From NCBI GenBank assembly GCA_902728285.1, contig CACVBU010000351.1:496001-560000 (forward strand): 64,000 nucleotides of DNA, read 5' to 3'. Shown piece after piece: positions 51,413 through 63,917 of this stretch. Below the pieces are notes generated by a model. It had not been told where the DNA came from. It was given only the letters and a program-made list of their open reading frames with translations, and did not search any database. A program made the position numbers and the translations under genes. How positions within the stretch are numbered: the stretch's first letter is position 1; every line of letters starts with the position of its first letter. Source of the DNA: Clytia hemisphaerica. Its lineage: Eukaryota > Cnidaria > Hydrozoa > Leptothecata > Clytiidae.

Positions 51413-54220
51413 CTTTATAGCTTCAGTACAATTTCTATGACGACATATTGTTCTGGGGTAATCTAAATTGACAACTTTCGGAGTCCAGACAGTGATTTCA
51501 CTTAATCTTTCAAGCTCATCAAAATCTTTAGCACCGTCTTTCATATCTTCCAGCTCCTTCTTCTTGTTTTCCACTTGCACAATTCGGTCTTGGATCGATT
51601 CTTGGATCTCAGCTATCGGTCTGCTCAATTCAACAATCCATTTACGTGTGTCGTTCAAGCTCAAAGTTTCATCTGTTTTATGTGGCTTGAGTTTGAAAAC
51701 ATATTGAAACAACTTATGTGTTTCAGATGCAGCTCTTTGCCAACTTGCTGAGTAGGCCTTTATATCCTCTGGACTAAATTTGATACCATTTTGGAGGCAG
51801 GCAAGTAATCTAAACGATTCGTTGTCGAAACAAAAACGATTTTCTTTGGTGATTCTGACGTTGCTTTCCTTGTAGTTTTCCAACATTTTCTTTAGTACAG
51901 GAAGTGTTTCTCCAGGCTGATAAAATGTTCCACGACAGTTTGTGAAACAGAACATAATGTTATGAGCAGCAGATTTATGAAGATGGGTCAATAATTCTCC
52001 GATACAAAACCTCAGCATTATTCCAAGTCTTGCAGTATTTGGTTTCAGTAAAATGCAAATACCATTTATTTCGGTAAAGTATGACATATGATGGAGAATC
52101 ATATCAAAATTTTCATTATCCTTTTTGATCCCACGAGTATCTCCGATACCTGGTGTATCAATCAGCTTCACTTGGTTTTCGTCGTCAATGTCAAAGAGAT
52201 ACGAAGTTGGTTTCTGAGTTGACGATGCCGTTGTGTCCTCATTATCATACCCTTTGAAGTCCCCGATCTTAACATCAACTGTTTCACCTTCTTCATTGGT
52301 ATGTGAAAAGTGTGATGGAATGATAGCAGTGTTTTCATTCAACTTCATCGCCTCTTCCAAAGTATCATACAGAAGGTACTTGGCGATCGAATTGATCCAA
52401 GTCGATTTCCCCACACCAGTTTCTCCTACGATTAATATATTCGTGATCTTTTTCTTTAGCTTCGACATTTCTTCAAAGGAATGCTCGTTAGGTTGGTAAT
52501 ACTTTATTCCATGGTTGGGGTCACTGCATCTGAATGTTGCATTTCGTGGATCAAACGTACCACAATCACATTTGAGACGTTTCGAAAGGACCTGGTACTT
52601 GATAATTTTCTTGCATTCATCGTGGATCCAAGATACTCTTGCTCTGGGACATTCCTCTGTATAAGAGAGTGGACAACTGATTTTCAGCTCAAACTTCTCG
52701 TCAGTAACATCAGCACTGGTTTCAGGTAGTATTTTTGGTCTCTCCACATGAATGGTGCACAGTTTGAGAAGGCTTCCTTCCTTGCTAAGAAGATCATTAA
52801 CAATTGTTCTTCTGTCTTTTAACTTTTGTATAACTGGACATTCAAAAGTAACTGGATGAAACGATGTCAGCTGCACAGCATATTTAATTTCAGTGTTGTT
52901 GTCATCCGAAATATCCTTGGCCTTACGCTGAAAGAAGTTCAAATTGTCTGTCAGCTCTTGTGATTGATTTATTTTTATGGGTAAGTAAAGAACGATGTTG
53001 GTCCCATCTAAGTCAAATATCGATTGTTTTCTCCCAAATACTGTCACGTTCAATTTAGCGAACGATTGTATAATTTTGACAACAAACTTCACTTCAGCGC
53101 AGGTATCACTGTAAAAAGCTTGAATTGAGGGCAGGCCAGTTGTTATGTCTTTTACGTTTTTTAGCACATCTTGAAGAAAGCTGCTCTCAGATCTTCCTGC
53201 TCTCACTTTCTCCAACGCTTGTTGAAAACTCGACTGAAACTGGCCCTTCAAAATGTCTAGTTTGTCACGAGACTCTTGTGCTATCTTACGGTATTCATCA
53301 CCGAACCAGTTATCATTCTTATCAAGAGACTTTGACAATGTGGTGATATCCAGTTTCGCCTCTTCCATTTCTTTTGCGATTTGCTTGAAACGTTGAATCG
53401 TGTCATTTTCAATTTTATTAATAACAACAGTTCTGTTCAGTTGCTTTTTGCATACTTTGGCCACAACATCCAAGGGTAGCAAGAAGTAATCAATAGGTAT
53501 GCCTTTACCATCATTGATTTCTTTGACATGTTCAGGCAGGGACACAGCAAGTTCTACAGCTTCATTGAAGTTCTTTGGGATTTGGCTTAGTTTGAGGACA
53601 TCTGATTTGGCATTGAAGCTGAACGAGTTTGTTTCTGTGTTTTCTTTCTCGTTTGATTCTGTTTTTCCTTCAGCTTTTATTTCAACCGACATCTTTTTGA
53701 CAAGACCTCCTAATTTGCCTTCGACTTCCTGCCTTGTTTCGTTAGCTCCTCCTTCATAACGGCAGGAGATGTTGCATCTCGCTCCCCAGTCAATTCCAAC
53801 AACGACATGTGTGGCACCATCAATGTCATTCAGGACTTCTTCATTAATTTTCATTCTTTTGATACTGAAAATTTGGTGGTTGACTGTTACCGTTGAATAA
53901 AGCAATGACATTTCAGAGAAATTTGAATTTTCTTTCTCCTCACTTAGATAAGAAGCTGAGCCGGATAATTCTATCATTCCAGCCAATAGGCTCAAGCTCA
54001 CTTCCCCTCCAATGTCAAAGTGATTCAACTTCTCAGTTATTGAGTTGCTGGTATTGTACTGCAAATCTGTACTTGAAATTTCTGTTTCGTCATAATGATC
54101 TTCGGTAACTTCTGTTGAGAATAAATTTACTGCTGGATAAAACTTATCCGAATGTGCTGAATACAGGTTTCCTAGTGCAGCAACTCGGCCCAAGGCTGGG
54201 ATCTTCTTTGACTGTTGCAT
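51413..54220 (-). CDS. SNTX-like / AIG1-type GTPase protein, paralogue 2, main exon
   Basis: First coding exon, 936 codons, spliced at 51,413 to the exon ending at 46,504 (total about 1249 residues). The N-terminus MQQSKKIPALGRVAALGNLY starts an SNTX-like region (to about 290) almost the same as in paralogue 1. Residues about 300-590 are much more diverged and end in CDCG...FRCSDPNHG. The P-loop GETGVGKS is at about residue 610, with DTPGIGD about 80 residues later. The region around FDNESFRLLACLQN to IVELSRPIAEIQES is again near-identical to paralogue 1. It then runs VWTPKVVNLDYPRTICRHRNC before the splice donor, a segment paralogue 1 lacks. A 3' splice site (TTTTAAG, 54,231-54,232) lies just before the ATG, as in paralogue 1. 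Role by family: GTP-binding effector, possibly in defence; inferred only. Confidence 0.9.
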
Positions 54221-54724
54221 ATTGGCAAGCCTTAAAACAAAAATATCAAAACATTAAATTCGAATTATTACAACAAAATAAAATAACTAAAAGGATTTTC
54301 TTCAGGAAGAAAGGTCATATATTTTTAGTGACGCCCATTGCTTCCCTTTGATATTACCAACTGCAGCTCTAAAGAAGCGTTCGTTGAAAGTTTTTCCTTA
54401 AAGGAGGGGCGTTTTTTTAAGGGAAGGGCGTTTAAAAGAAGAGGCGTAGGCTTTCTTTGAAATAGAAGGCGTGCACTCAAGCAATGAGAATTCTTCGTGC
54501 TGACTGTCAGTAATAACCAAATAGTTTATGACGTATCAATGATGACCTACAAAGCTTATAAACTTGCCTAGATTTCCAGTTACCTAAAAAAAACCTTTTT
54601 CAAAATACACAAAACAACACAGTGTTATTGAATTGATAATCAAGCCACTTGTAGCCACTTGTTGCCTTCTATATAATAATGTAGTTCTCCCCACACGAGA
54701 CCACATCATTTTGATATTGAGGCT

Positions 54725-57700
54725 TAAGGATCACTCACACTATGAAACCACACACAAATGATATCCTTACAAACAATAACCATACCGATATGCTTATAAA
54801 AAACACTTCTACTTTACACACTCCTTATACTCCTACTCAACTATGAAACCACACCCAAAGGATATATACAAACGATAACCGTACCAATATGCTTATAAAA
54901 ATCACTTTTACTTTACACACTCACACATTTATACTCCTACTCAACTATGAAACCACACCCAAATGATATATATACAAACGATAACCATACTGATATGCTT
55001 ATAAAAAACATTTCTACTTTACACACTCATACATTCATACCCCTACTCAACTATGAAACCAAACCCAAATGATATACTTACAAACGATAGCCATACCGAC
55101 ATGCTTATAAAAAACACTTCTACTTTACACACTCACACATTCATACTCCTACTCAACTATGAAACCACACCCAAATGATATACTTACAAACGATAGCCAT
55201 ACCGATATGCTTATAAAAATCACTTCTACTTTACACACTCACACATTCACACTCCTACTCAACTATGAAACCACACCCAAATGATATACTTACAAACGAT
55301 AGCCATACCGACATGCTTATAAAAAACACTTCTACTTTACACACTCACACATTCATACTCCTACTCAACTATGAAACCACACCCAAAGGATATACTTACA
55401 AACGATAGCCATACCGATATGCTTATAAAAATCACTTCTACTTTACACACTCACACATTCACACTCCTACTCAACTATGAAACCACACCCAAATGATATA
55501 CTTACAAACGATAGCCATACCGACATGCTTATAAAAAACACTTCTACTTTACACACTCACACATTCATACTCCTACTCAACTATGAAACCACACCCAAAG
55601 GATATACTTACAAACGATAGCCATACCGACATGCTTATAAAAAACATTTCTACTTTACACACTCACACATTCACACTCCTACTCAACTATGAAACCACAC
55701 CCAAATGATATACTTACAAACGATAACCATACCGACATGCTTATAAAAAGCACTTCTACTTTACACACTCACACATTCATACTCCTACTCAACTATGAAA
55801 CCACACCCAAATGATATATATACAAACAATAACCATACCGATATGCTTATAAAAAACACTTCTATTTTACACACTCATACATTCATACTCCTACTCAACT
55901 ATGAAACCACACCCAAATGATATACTTACAAATAATAACCATACCGATATGCTTATAAAAAACACTTCTACTTTACACACTCATACTCCTACTCAATTAT
56001 GAAACCACACCCAAATGATATACTTACAAACGATAACCATACCGATATGCTTATAAAAAACACTTCTACTTTACACACTCATACTCCTACTCAATTATGA
56101 AACCACACCCAAATGATATACTTACAAACGATAACCATACCGACATGCTTATAAAAAACACTTCTACTTCACACACTCATACTCAACTATGAAACCACAC
56201 CCAAATGATATACTTACAAACGATAACCATACTGATATGCTTATAAAAAACATTTCTACTTTACACACTCATACATTCATACCCCTACTCAACTATGAAA
56301 CCACACCCAAATGATATACTTACAAACGATAGCCATACCGACATGCTTATAAAAAACACTTCTACTTCACACACTCATACTCAACTATGAAACCACACCC
56401 AAATGATATACTTACAAACGATAACCATACTGATATGCTTATAAAAAACATTTCTACTTTACACACTCATACATTCATACCCCTACTCAACTATGAAACC
56501 ACACCCAAAGGATATACTTACAAACGATAACCATACCGATATGCTTATAAAAAACACTTCTACTTCACACACTCACACATTCATACTCCTACTCAACTAT
56601 GAAACCACACCCAAAGGATATACTTACAAACGATAACCATACTGATATGCTTATAAAAATCACTTCTACTTTACACACTCACACATTCACACTCCTACTC
56701 AACTATGAAACCACACCCAAATGATATACTTACAAACAATAACCATACCGATATGCTTATAAAAAACACTTCTACTTTACACACTCACACATTCACACTC
56801 CTACTCAACTATGAAACCACACCCAAAGGATATACTTACAAACAATAATTATACTGATATGCTTATAAAAAACACTTCTACTTTACACACTCACACATTC
56901 ATACTCCTACTCAACTATGAAACCACACCCAAATGATATACTTACAAACGATAACCATACTGATATGCTTATAAAAATCACTTCTACTTTACACACTCAC
57001 ACATTCACACTCCTACTCAACTATGAAACCACACCCAAATGATATACTTACAAACGATAACCATACCGACATGCTTATAAAAAACACTTCTACTTCACAC
57101 ACTCATACTCAACTATGAAACCACACCCAAATGATATACTTACAAACGATAACCATACTGATATGCTTATAAAAAACATTTCTACTTTACACACTCATAC
57201 ATTCATACCCCTACTCAACTATGAAACCACACCCAAAGGATATACTTACAAACGATAACCATACCGATATGCTTATAAAAAACACTTCTACTTTACACAC
57301 TCACACATTCATACTCCTACTCAACTATGAAACCACACCCAAAGGATATACTTACAAACGATAACCATACTGATATGCTTATAAAAATCACTTCTACTTT
57401 ACACACTCACACATTCACACTCCTACTCAACTATGAAACCACACCCAAAGGATATACTTACAACAATAATTATACTGATATGCTTATAAAAAACACTTCT
57501 ACTTTACACACTCACACATTCATACTCCTACTCAACTATGAAAACCACACCCAAATGATATACTTACAAACGAAACCATACCGACATGCTTATAAAAAAA
57601 CACTTCTACTTCACACACTCACACATTCATACTCTACTCAACTATGAAACCACACCCAAAGGATATACTTACAAACGATAACCATACTGATATGCTTATT

Positions 57701-58600
57701 AAAAATCACTTCTACTTTACACACTCACACATTCACACTCCTACTCAACTATGAAACCACACCCAAAGGATATACTTACAAACAATAATTATACTGATAT
57801 GCTTATAAAAAACACTTCTACTTTACACACTCACACATTCATACCCCTACTCAACTATGAAACCACACCCAAATGATATACTTACAAACGATAACCATAC
57901 TGATATGCTTATAAAAATCACTTCTACTTTACACACTCACACATTCATACTCCTACTCAACTATGAAACCACACCCAAATGATATACTTACAAACGATAA
58001 CCATACCGACATGCTTATAAAAAACACTTCTACTTTACACACTCACACATTCATACTCCTACTCAACTATGAAACCACACCCAAAGGATATACTTACAAA
58101 CGATAACCATACTGATATGCTTATAAAAATCACTTCTACTTTACACACTCACACATTCACACTCCTACTCAACTATGAAACCACACCCAAAGGATATACT
58201 TACAAACAATAATTATACTGATATGCTTATAAAAAACACTTCTACTTTACACACTCACACATTCATACCCCTACTCAACTATGAAACCACACCCAAATGA
58301 TATACTTACAAACGATAACCATACTGATATGCTTATAAAAAACACTTCTACTTTACACACTCACACATTCATACTCCTACTCAACTATGAAACCACACCC
58401 AAATGATATACTTACAAACGATAGCCATACTGATATGCTTATAAAAAACACTTCTACTTCGCAGACTCACACATTCATACCCCTACTCAACTATGAAACC
58501 ACACCCAAAGGATATACTTACAAACAATAATTATACCGATATGCTTATAAAAAACACTTCTACTTTACACACTCACACATTCACACTCCTACTCAACTAT
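54725..58600. repeat. 106-bp satellite array, left block
   Basis: A tandem array with unit GAAACCACACCCAAATGATA..ACTTACAAACGATAACCATA..ATATGCTTATAAAAA..CACTTCTACTTTACACACTC..CTCCTACTCAACTAT, period 106 bp (for example 55,161, 55,267, 55,373), with some units shortened to about 80-90 bp. Length implies roughly 36 units. Variants (GATAGCCATACCGACATGC against GATAACCATACTGATATGC; AACACTTC against AATCACTTC) alternate in a higher-order pattern. Open frames through it are repeat artefacts. Confidence 0.95.
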
Positions 58601-58610
58601 AAAAAAAGAT

Positions 58611-61600
58611 AAAAAAAGATAAAAAAATTCACTCCATTAAGAATTAGTGAATAAGGTAAAAAATGAGAAAACAATGAAGAAGAAGACGAACAACTAGAAA
58701 AACGGTAACCAACCCGTACCGATGATGTAACCTCACGTGACTTGATGCGAATGAGTATCTTTTAACTGTCTGGGAATGAGGAGCTGACCGAACACATTCC
58801 TATATACTGGTCGAAAATCTTTCATCTTCTTTGAACTATGCCAAGAAACTTCTTCACTTGGAAAATCGGCACAATCAATATTCGAACTGGTAACTCTGAC
58901 GAAAAACTTGAAAAAGTAGTAGAGGAAATTGACAAAGCAGGACTTATAATATGTGGTGTACAAGAAGTCCGACGATTAAACAAAGGATCTGCCACCATCG
59001 CTGTAAACAATCCCAACAATAAATATGAAATATATTGGTGTGGTAACACGTTGAAAAAGCACCATGGTGTTGGTATTGTTGTGAAAGTTGCTCCGAACAT
59101 TGACATTCTTGAGATCTATCAGGTTAATTCTAGACTTATTGTTATTGATGTTATCGTATCGGGCTGCTCTCTGAGAGTTATAAACTGCTATGCCCCGACA
59201 GAAGAGAGTGCTATAACTACCAAAAACCTGTTCTATAGCACTCTCAAAAAGCAAATCATTACCACAAATGCAAATCAAAAAGTGATATGTCTTGGGGATT
59301 TCAATGCTACTACCTCGGCATCACTCTACAATTCATCCTTGAGAGAGAACATTGTAATCGAAAACTTGGTCAACAACGATAACGGCGAACGTTTCCATGA
59401 TCTCTTCCAATCGTACAAACTTTCAGTCTTGAATACGTGGTTCAATCATAAACTTTGTCGTAGATATACTTGGCACTCGCCAGATGGGAACACCAGAAAG
59501 GTATATGATTTTATTCTCTGTTGTAGCTGGTTGAGACAGTATTGTATGAATTGTCGAGTATACAACTCATATGACTTTGATAGTGACCATCGTTTGGTGA
59601 TCGCAAACTTATCTACTCCATGCACCAAAATGTCACGCTATAAAAAACATCGAATGAAATCACCAAAGAAACGTTTTGACTTCAAATCCCTGAATCGTGC
59701 TGAGACAGAACAAAACTTTAAAAGGAATCTCTCCATCAAGCTTGAGTATATTCAGCCAGAAATGCAATCGAATACTCAACTCAACGAACACTTTATTACT
59801 TCTATTCAAGAAGCTGCAGACGAAACGATTCCGAAAATAGTTGCCCGAAAACTACACCAGCCGTGGCATGAGGATGTAAAACTTAAGGAACTATATCAAC
59901 AGAAAGAACTATTGGTAATGAGAAATGCCTGTCCGAAAAAAGTGAAAGCCGTTCGTAAGAAAATCAGAACTAGAGCTCGACAATTACAAAATCAATTTTA
60001 TAGAGATGAAGCCGAGAAAATAAACCAATTGTCCATTAACAGAGAACTTGATAAATTATTTGCCCGTGCCAAAAAGCAAGAAACCACCTTAAAACCAGTC
60101 ATTGGATCATGTCCTCCGGACAAACTTTTGAACCATTTTAAAACACATTTTAACCCAGAAGACCCTTCTACAACCCAAACACCTGAGGAATTTCTGAATC
60201 TTCCAATTTTCGTCAATGCTCTACAGAATATCTCATTGAATTCTGAATTAAATGATGCACCCCCAACCGTTGAAGAAATACAGAAACACTTACAAAAACT
60301 TAAAAATAACAAGGCATCTAACGACATTGAACCGGAGCTCTTGAAAAGATGTACCGAACCAATCATGCTTCAGGTGATACAGAGAATGATGTTCAACCTG
60401 TGGGATAATCTCGACATCCCTGGTGTGTGGGGAAACTCTAGACTTAAGACATTGTGGAAAGGGAAAGGTTCAAAGAAAGACCCAACAAAATACCGCGGAA
60501 TTAGTATAGGATCAACCGTCTGCAAATTAGCCATTAATATGATTCTTGAACGACTCAGACCCTGGTACGAGAATCAGTTATCGGATGAGCAAAATGGCTT
60601 TAGAAAGGATCGTGGAACAACAGACGGTATCTACACAGTCAAACGAGTTCACCAAATTTCAAACAAAAAGTCTGAACCTACATTTCTTCTATTTGTTGAT
60701 CTAAGTGCAGCTTTCGACCACATACCACGAAGCTGGCTCTTTGAAAGTATAAAACTGCGCTTCCCTGATAGATCCATCCCTCGAACTTTCGAAATTCTTC
60801 AAACCTTGTACGAAAATACCACCCTCACCTACGACGATGCTATGATATCCTTCAAAACGACTTCCGGTGTGCGTCAAGGGGGACCCGAAAGTCCCTTTTT
60901 GTTCAATTTATATCTAGACTTCGTTATGAGAGTATTTATCGAAAAATGTAAAGATGATAACCGAATCAAGTTCTTCAAACACAAATATCGAGTCAACCCA
61001 CAAGCACACTCTCGTGCAGAAAGATCCGAGATGAGAGCAAATGGTATAAGAACTTGGGGAGAAACGACTCTCTCTTGGTGTGGATATGCTGATGACATCG
61101 TCCTCTTTCTACTTTCACTCGAGGGTATCAGTGCTGCAACAGAGCTTTTGGATTTAACTTTCACTGCCTTTGGTTTGACAATCAATGTCTCGAAAACCGA
61201 AACAATGACCATCAATCAAGAACAATATCACGATTCTATCATATGTCTTCGTGAAGAGCAAATCAAAAATGTCAAAGAATTCAAATATCTTGGTGCTGTC
61301 CTTAATCACCATCAACCAAACACAGGGGAAGCAGAAGTCAATCAACGAATTCAACTTGCAATTGTAAAATTCGCCCAAATGTCTAACCTGCTACAAAACT
61401 TCCAAATCAACCTACGTGTTCGTATCTTCTTTCTCAACAGTTTCGTCAGGAGCCGGTTAACGTATTCATGTCAGAACTGGAACTTAACGTCTCTCCAGTA
61501 CGACCGCCTCGATGTCACCTATAGGAAGTTTTTGAGGAGAATGGTCAGAGGTGGATTTCGTTATGTAGATGAGGTCAATAATGATTTTCGATACGTCATT

Positions 61601-61931
61601 AGCAACAACCAACTCCACACTATATGTGGCACCTCAGATGTTAATGTTTTTATCAAACAACAACAACGAAACTACGCAGCTCATGTTGTGAGAATGCCTT
61701 CTGGTCGCTTGAGTAAATTGTTAATGTTTAATGATGATAAAAATTGCAAACGTGGTAGAATTTCTTTGACTTTACTCGATCAAGTAATTAAAAATGAGAA
61801 TTGTTCGATTGAAAAGTTTTGTGGACTGGCTATTGCAAAGAAAAATGCAAGATAGACAGAGAGTCTTCTTAAAGGGCTCTCTGTCCTTATTTTCTAGGAA
61901 TAGGAAATAGTAAAATTTTATATATATATAT
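58611..61931 (+). mobile_element. RTE-like LINE, copy 2, full-length in the satellite
   Basis: It begins GATAAAAAAATTCACTCCAT after two extra AAAAAAAGAT units and ends TAGGAATAGGAAATAGTAAA plus (TA)n. The satellite stops at ..CTCAACTAT (58,600) and resumes at ATGAAACCACACC (61,932), so the LINE entered inside a satellite unit. Its single ORF is intact. Only one RTE-type ORF and no ORF1 are present. A long duplication is not visible; at most AT/TAT is shared. Confidence 0.9.
58838..61855 (+). CDS. LINE endonuclease-reverse transcriptase, intact (1005 aa)
   Basis: The N-terminal 260 residues are an exonuclease-endonuclease-phosphatase-type nuclease: WKIGTINIRTGN, VQEVRR, CLGDFNATTSAS, WHSPDG and DFDSDHRLV carry the usual catalytic positions. 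A helical linker leads to the reverse transcriptase (about 480-830) with KNNKASNDIEPELLK, NSRLKTLWKGKGSKKDPTKYR, LFVDLSAAFDHIPRSW, SGVRQGGPESPFLF and the catalytic CGYADDIVLFLL. The C-terminal region contains LTYSCQNWN and a RRMVRGGFRYV block common in RTE-like LINEs. The start ATG matches that of copy 1. No in-frame stop or frameshift is present, so this copy could be active. Confidence 0.92.
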   Translation: MPRNFFTWKIGTINIRTGNSDEKLEKVVEEIDKAGLIICGVQEVRRLNKGSATIAVNNPNNKYEIYWCGNTLKKHHGVGIVVKVAPNIDILEIYQVNSRLIVIDVIVSGCSLRVINCYAPTEESAITTKNLFYSTLKKQIITTNANQKVICLGDFNATTSASLYNSSLRENIVIENLVNNDNGERFHDLFQSYKLSVLNTWFNHKLCRRYTWHSPDGNTRKVYDFILCCSWLRQYCMNCRVYNSYDFDSDHRLVIANLSTPCTKMSRYKKHRMKSPKKRFDFKSLNRAETEQNFKRNLSIKLEYIQPEMQSNTQLNEHFITSIQEAADETIPKIVARKLHQPWHEDVKLKELYQQKELLVMRNACPKKVKAVRKKIRTRARQLQNQFYRDEAEKINQLSINRELDKLFARAKKQETTLKPVIGSCPPDKLLNHFKTHFNPEDPSTTQTPEEFLNLPIFVNALQNISLNSELNDAPPTVEEIQKHLQKLKNNKASNDIEPELLKRCTEPIMLQVIQRMMFNLWDNLDIPGVWGNSRLKTLWKGKGSKKDPTKYRGISIGSTVCKLAINMILERLRPWYENQLSDEQNGFRKDRGTTDGIYTVKRVHQISNKKSEPTFLLFVDLSAAFDHIPRSWLFESIKLRFPDRSIPRTFEILQTLYENTTLTYDDAMISFKTTSGVRQGGPESPFLFNLYLDFVMRVFIEKCKDDNRIKFFKHKYRVNPQAHSRAERSEMRANGIRTWGETTLSWCGYADDIVLFLLSLEGISAATELLDLTFTAFGLTINVSKTETMTINQEQYHDSIICLREEQIKNVKEFKYLGAVLNHHQPNTGEAEVNQRIQLAIVKFAQMSNLLQNFQINLRVRIFFLNSFVRSRLTYSCQNWNLTSLQYDRLDVTYRKFLRRMVRGGFRYVDEVNNDFRYVISNNQLHTICGTSDVNVFIKQQQRNYAAHVVRMPSGRLSKLLMFNDDKNCKRGRISLTLLDQVIKNENCSIEKFCGLAIAKKNAR

Positions 61932-62663
61932 ATGAAACCACACCCAAATGATATACTTACAAACGATAGTCATAACGACATGCTTATAAAAAAACACTTC
62001 TACTTTACACACTCCTTATACTCCTACTCAACTATGAAACCACACCCAAATGATATACTTACAAACGATAACCATACTGATATGCTTATAAAAAACACTT
62101 CTACTTTACACACTCACACATTCATACTCCTACTCAACTATGAAACCACACCCAAATGATATACTTACAAACGATAGTCATAACGACATGCTTATAAAAA
62201 ACACTTCTACTTTACACACTCCTTATACTCCTACTCAACTATGAAACCACACCCAAATGATATACTTACAAACGATAACCGTACCGATATGCTTATAAAA
62301 ATCACTTTTACTTTACACACTCACACATTCATACTCCTGCTCAACTATGAAACCACACCCAAATGATATACTTACAAACGATAGTCATAACGACATGCTT
62401 ATAAAAAAACACTTCTACTTTACACACTCCTTATACTCCTACTCAACTATGAAACCACACCCAAATGATATACTTACAAACGATAACCGTACCGATATGC
62501 TTATAAAAATCACTTTTACTTTACACACTCACACATTCATACTCCTGCTCAACTATGAAACCACACCCAAATGATATACTTACAAACGATAACCATACTG
62601 ATATGCTTATAAAAAACACTTCTACTTCACAAACTCACACATTCATACCCCTACTCAACTACA
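61932..62663. repeat. 106-bp satellite array, right block
   Basis: About seven further units of the same satellite, many with ATAGTCATAACGACATGC variants, alternating with ATAACCGTACCGATATGC. A pair of units (about 209 bp) repeats here almost exactly (from 61,932, 62,140 and 62,347). It ends at ..CTACTCAACTAC, after which the dispersed repeat follows. Confidence 0.95.
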
Positions 62664-62677
62664 ATCAGTGTCATTTT

Positions 62678-62842
62678 GGCTAATTTACAATTTTTCGAAA
62701 ATTGAAGTTCGAGCGAGAACGTCAATTTTTAGGTCTTCAACTTGATTTCATCGAGTATTTCGATCTGGGAGGGATTTATTGGTTTCTAGGCTATATTTCA
62801 AGCCCTACTGGACCAATTTTGAACTTTAGGATCCTCATTTCT
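62678..62842 (-). repeat. Dispersed repeat 'GGATCCAAAAGTT', copy 4 (inverted)
   Basis: GGCTAATTTACAATTTTTCG, GAAGTTCGAGCGAGAA, CTGGGAGGGATTTATTGGTT and AAGCCCTACTGGACCAATTT match the complement of 7692-7870 closely. Sequence from 62,843 to 63,590 holds no supported gene. Confidence 0.75.
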
Positions 62843-63589
62843 GCTCTGTGGGGGGTCTAAAATTAGGAGAAAACCCCAAAAATGTGAAAATAACCCTTTT
62901 CCGACCATTTTGAGGCATTTTCATTAGGTCAAAATCAATTTTTTGTGAAATATTTCACTTTTTGAAAAGGTCCAATTTACGAAAAGTCAAAAACGTGAAA
63001 ATTTCAGAAAACTTTGAGCGGGGTACAGCGTTGAGCTAATTACCTCAATAGTGAAATATTTATTTATATACTCTTTTCTCTATGCACGTAAGAATTACCA
63101 AAACTTCAGTTTTTTCACTTGAATTCAAATTTCAAGCCGTATTTAAACTATATTGCACAATGAAACCCTCCAGAGGTACTTTCAATATGCCAGCTCTCCG
63201 CCCTACTGCCTTGAAAAAAAATCACGAATTTTCAATTTTGTATCGCGCGGAATGTAGGAAAAACATAGTTTCTCCAAGAAAATACTTAAAAATGGAAGGT
63301 ACATGCCAATGGGTAGATCTGTTTGTTAAAAATGGTTGATTGACAAGTAGATTCTTACGCAATAAGCTAGTAATCAAATTTAAAAGGGAGACGCGATTCT
63401 TTTGAGCATAATAATCTTTTAAAAGTGTTAATTGATGCGTGAGGCCTTTTCGTTGCACATACAATTCTGTCGGTTTTTATTTGAAGTGCACAGACTAAAA
63501 AAACGGGTTGTTTTAGACTGTATCAGACAGATCGAATGCATTCGGAGGGCTCATATATCTCTCTCTAATCTACATACTTTAAATAATAA

Positions 63590-63910
63590 TAACAACCAAT
63601 AGGCAAGAAGAAAAATATTTCTACAAAAAAAAGAAACCAATACATAATGACTTTATTGTCAAGTCGGACCCAAACCCTCTGCCAAATTTCATAATAGCCT
63701 CCAACAAAAGACCCATCGAAAGACCAATCAAAGAAAAATCTAATCATAGAAGCAACCAATAGACAACAGGGAAAACATTGAAAACGATAAAACTCATACC
63801 CAGATTAAAAAAATACTGAAAATTTAAAACCAAGTCGGACCCAAACCCTCAGCCAAACTTCACAATAGCTGCCAACAAAAGACCCATCGAACGACCAACT
63901 GGTCGAAAAA
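63590..63910. repeat. Tandem duplication, unit about 172 bp
   Basis: AAGTCGGACCCAAACCCTC then CAACAAAAGACCCATCGAA occurs at 63,660-63,725 and again at 63,832-63,897, with AACCAATAG..CAAGAA-like sequence before each. Partial third match at 63,590. Unknown element. Confidence 0.65.
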
Positions 63911-63917
63911 ATTAGAC

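Noticed and set aside
57327..57647. Open frame of 106 codons in the satellite (also those at 61,932 and 62,347)
   Set aside because: The sequence is wholly made of 106-bp satellite units; the frame arises from local 1-2 bp length changes and the repeats are not under coding constraint.
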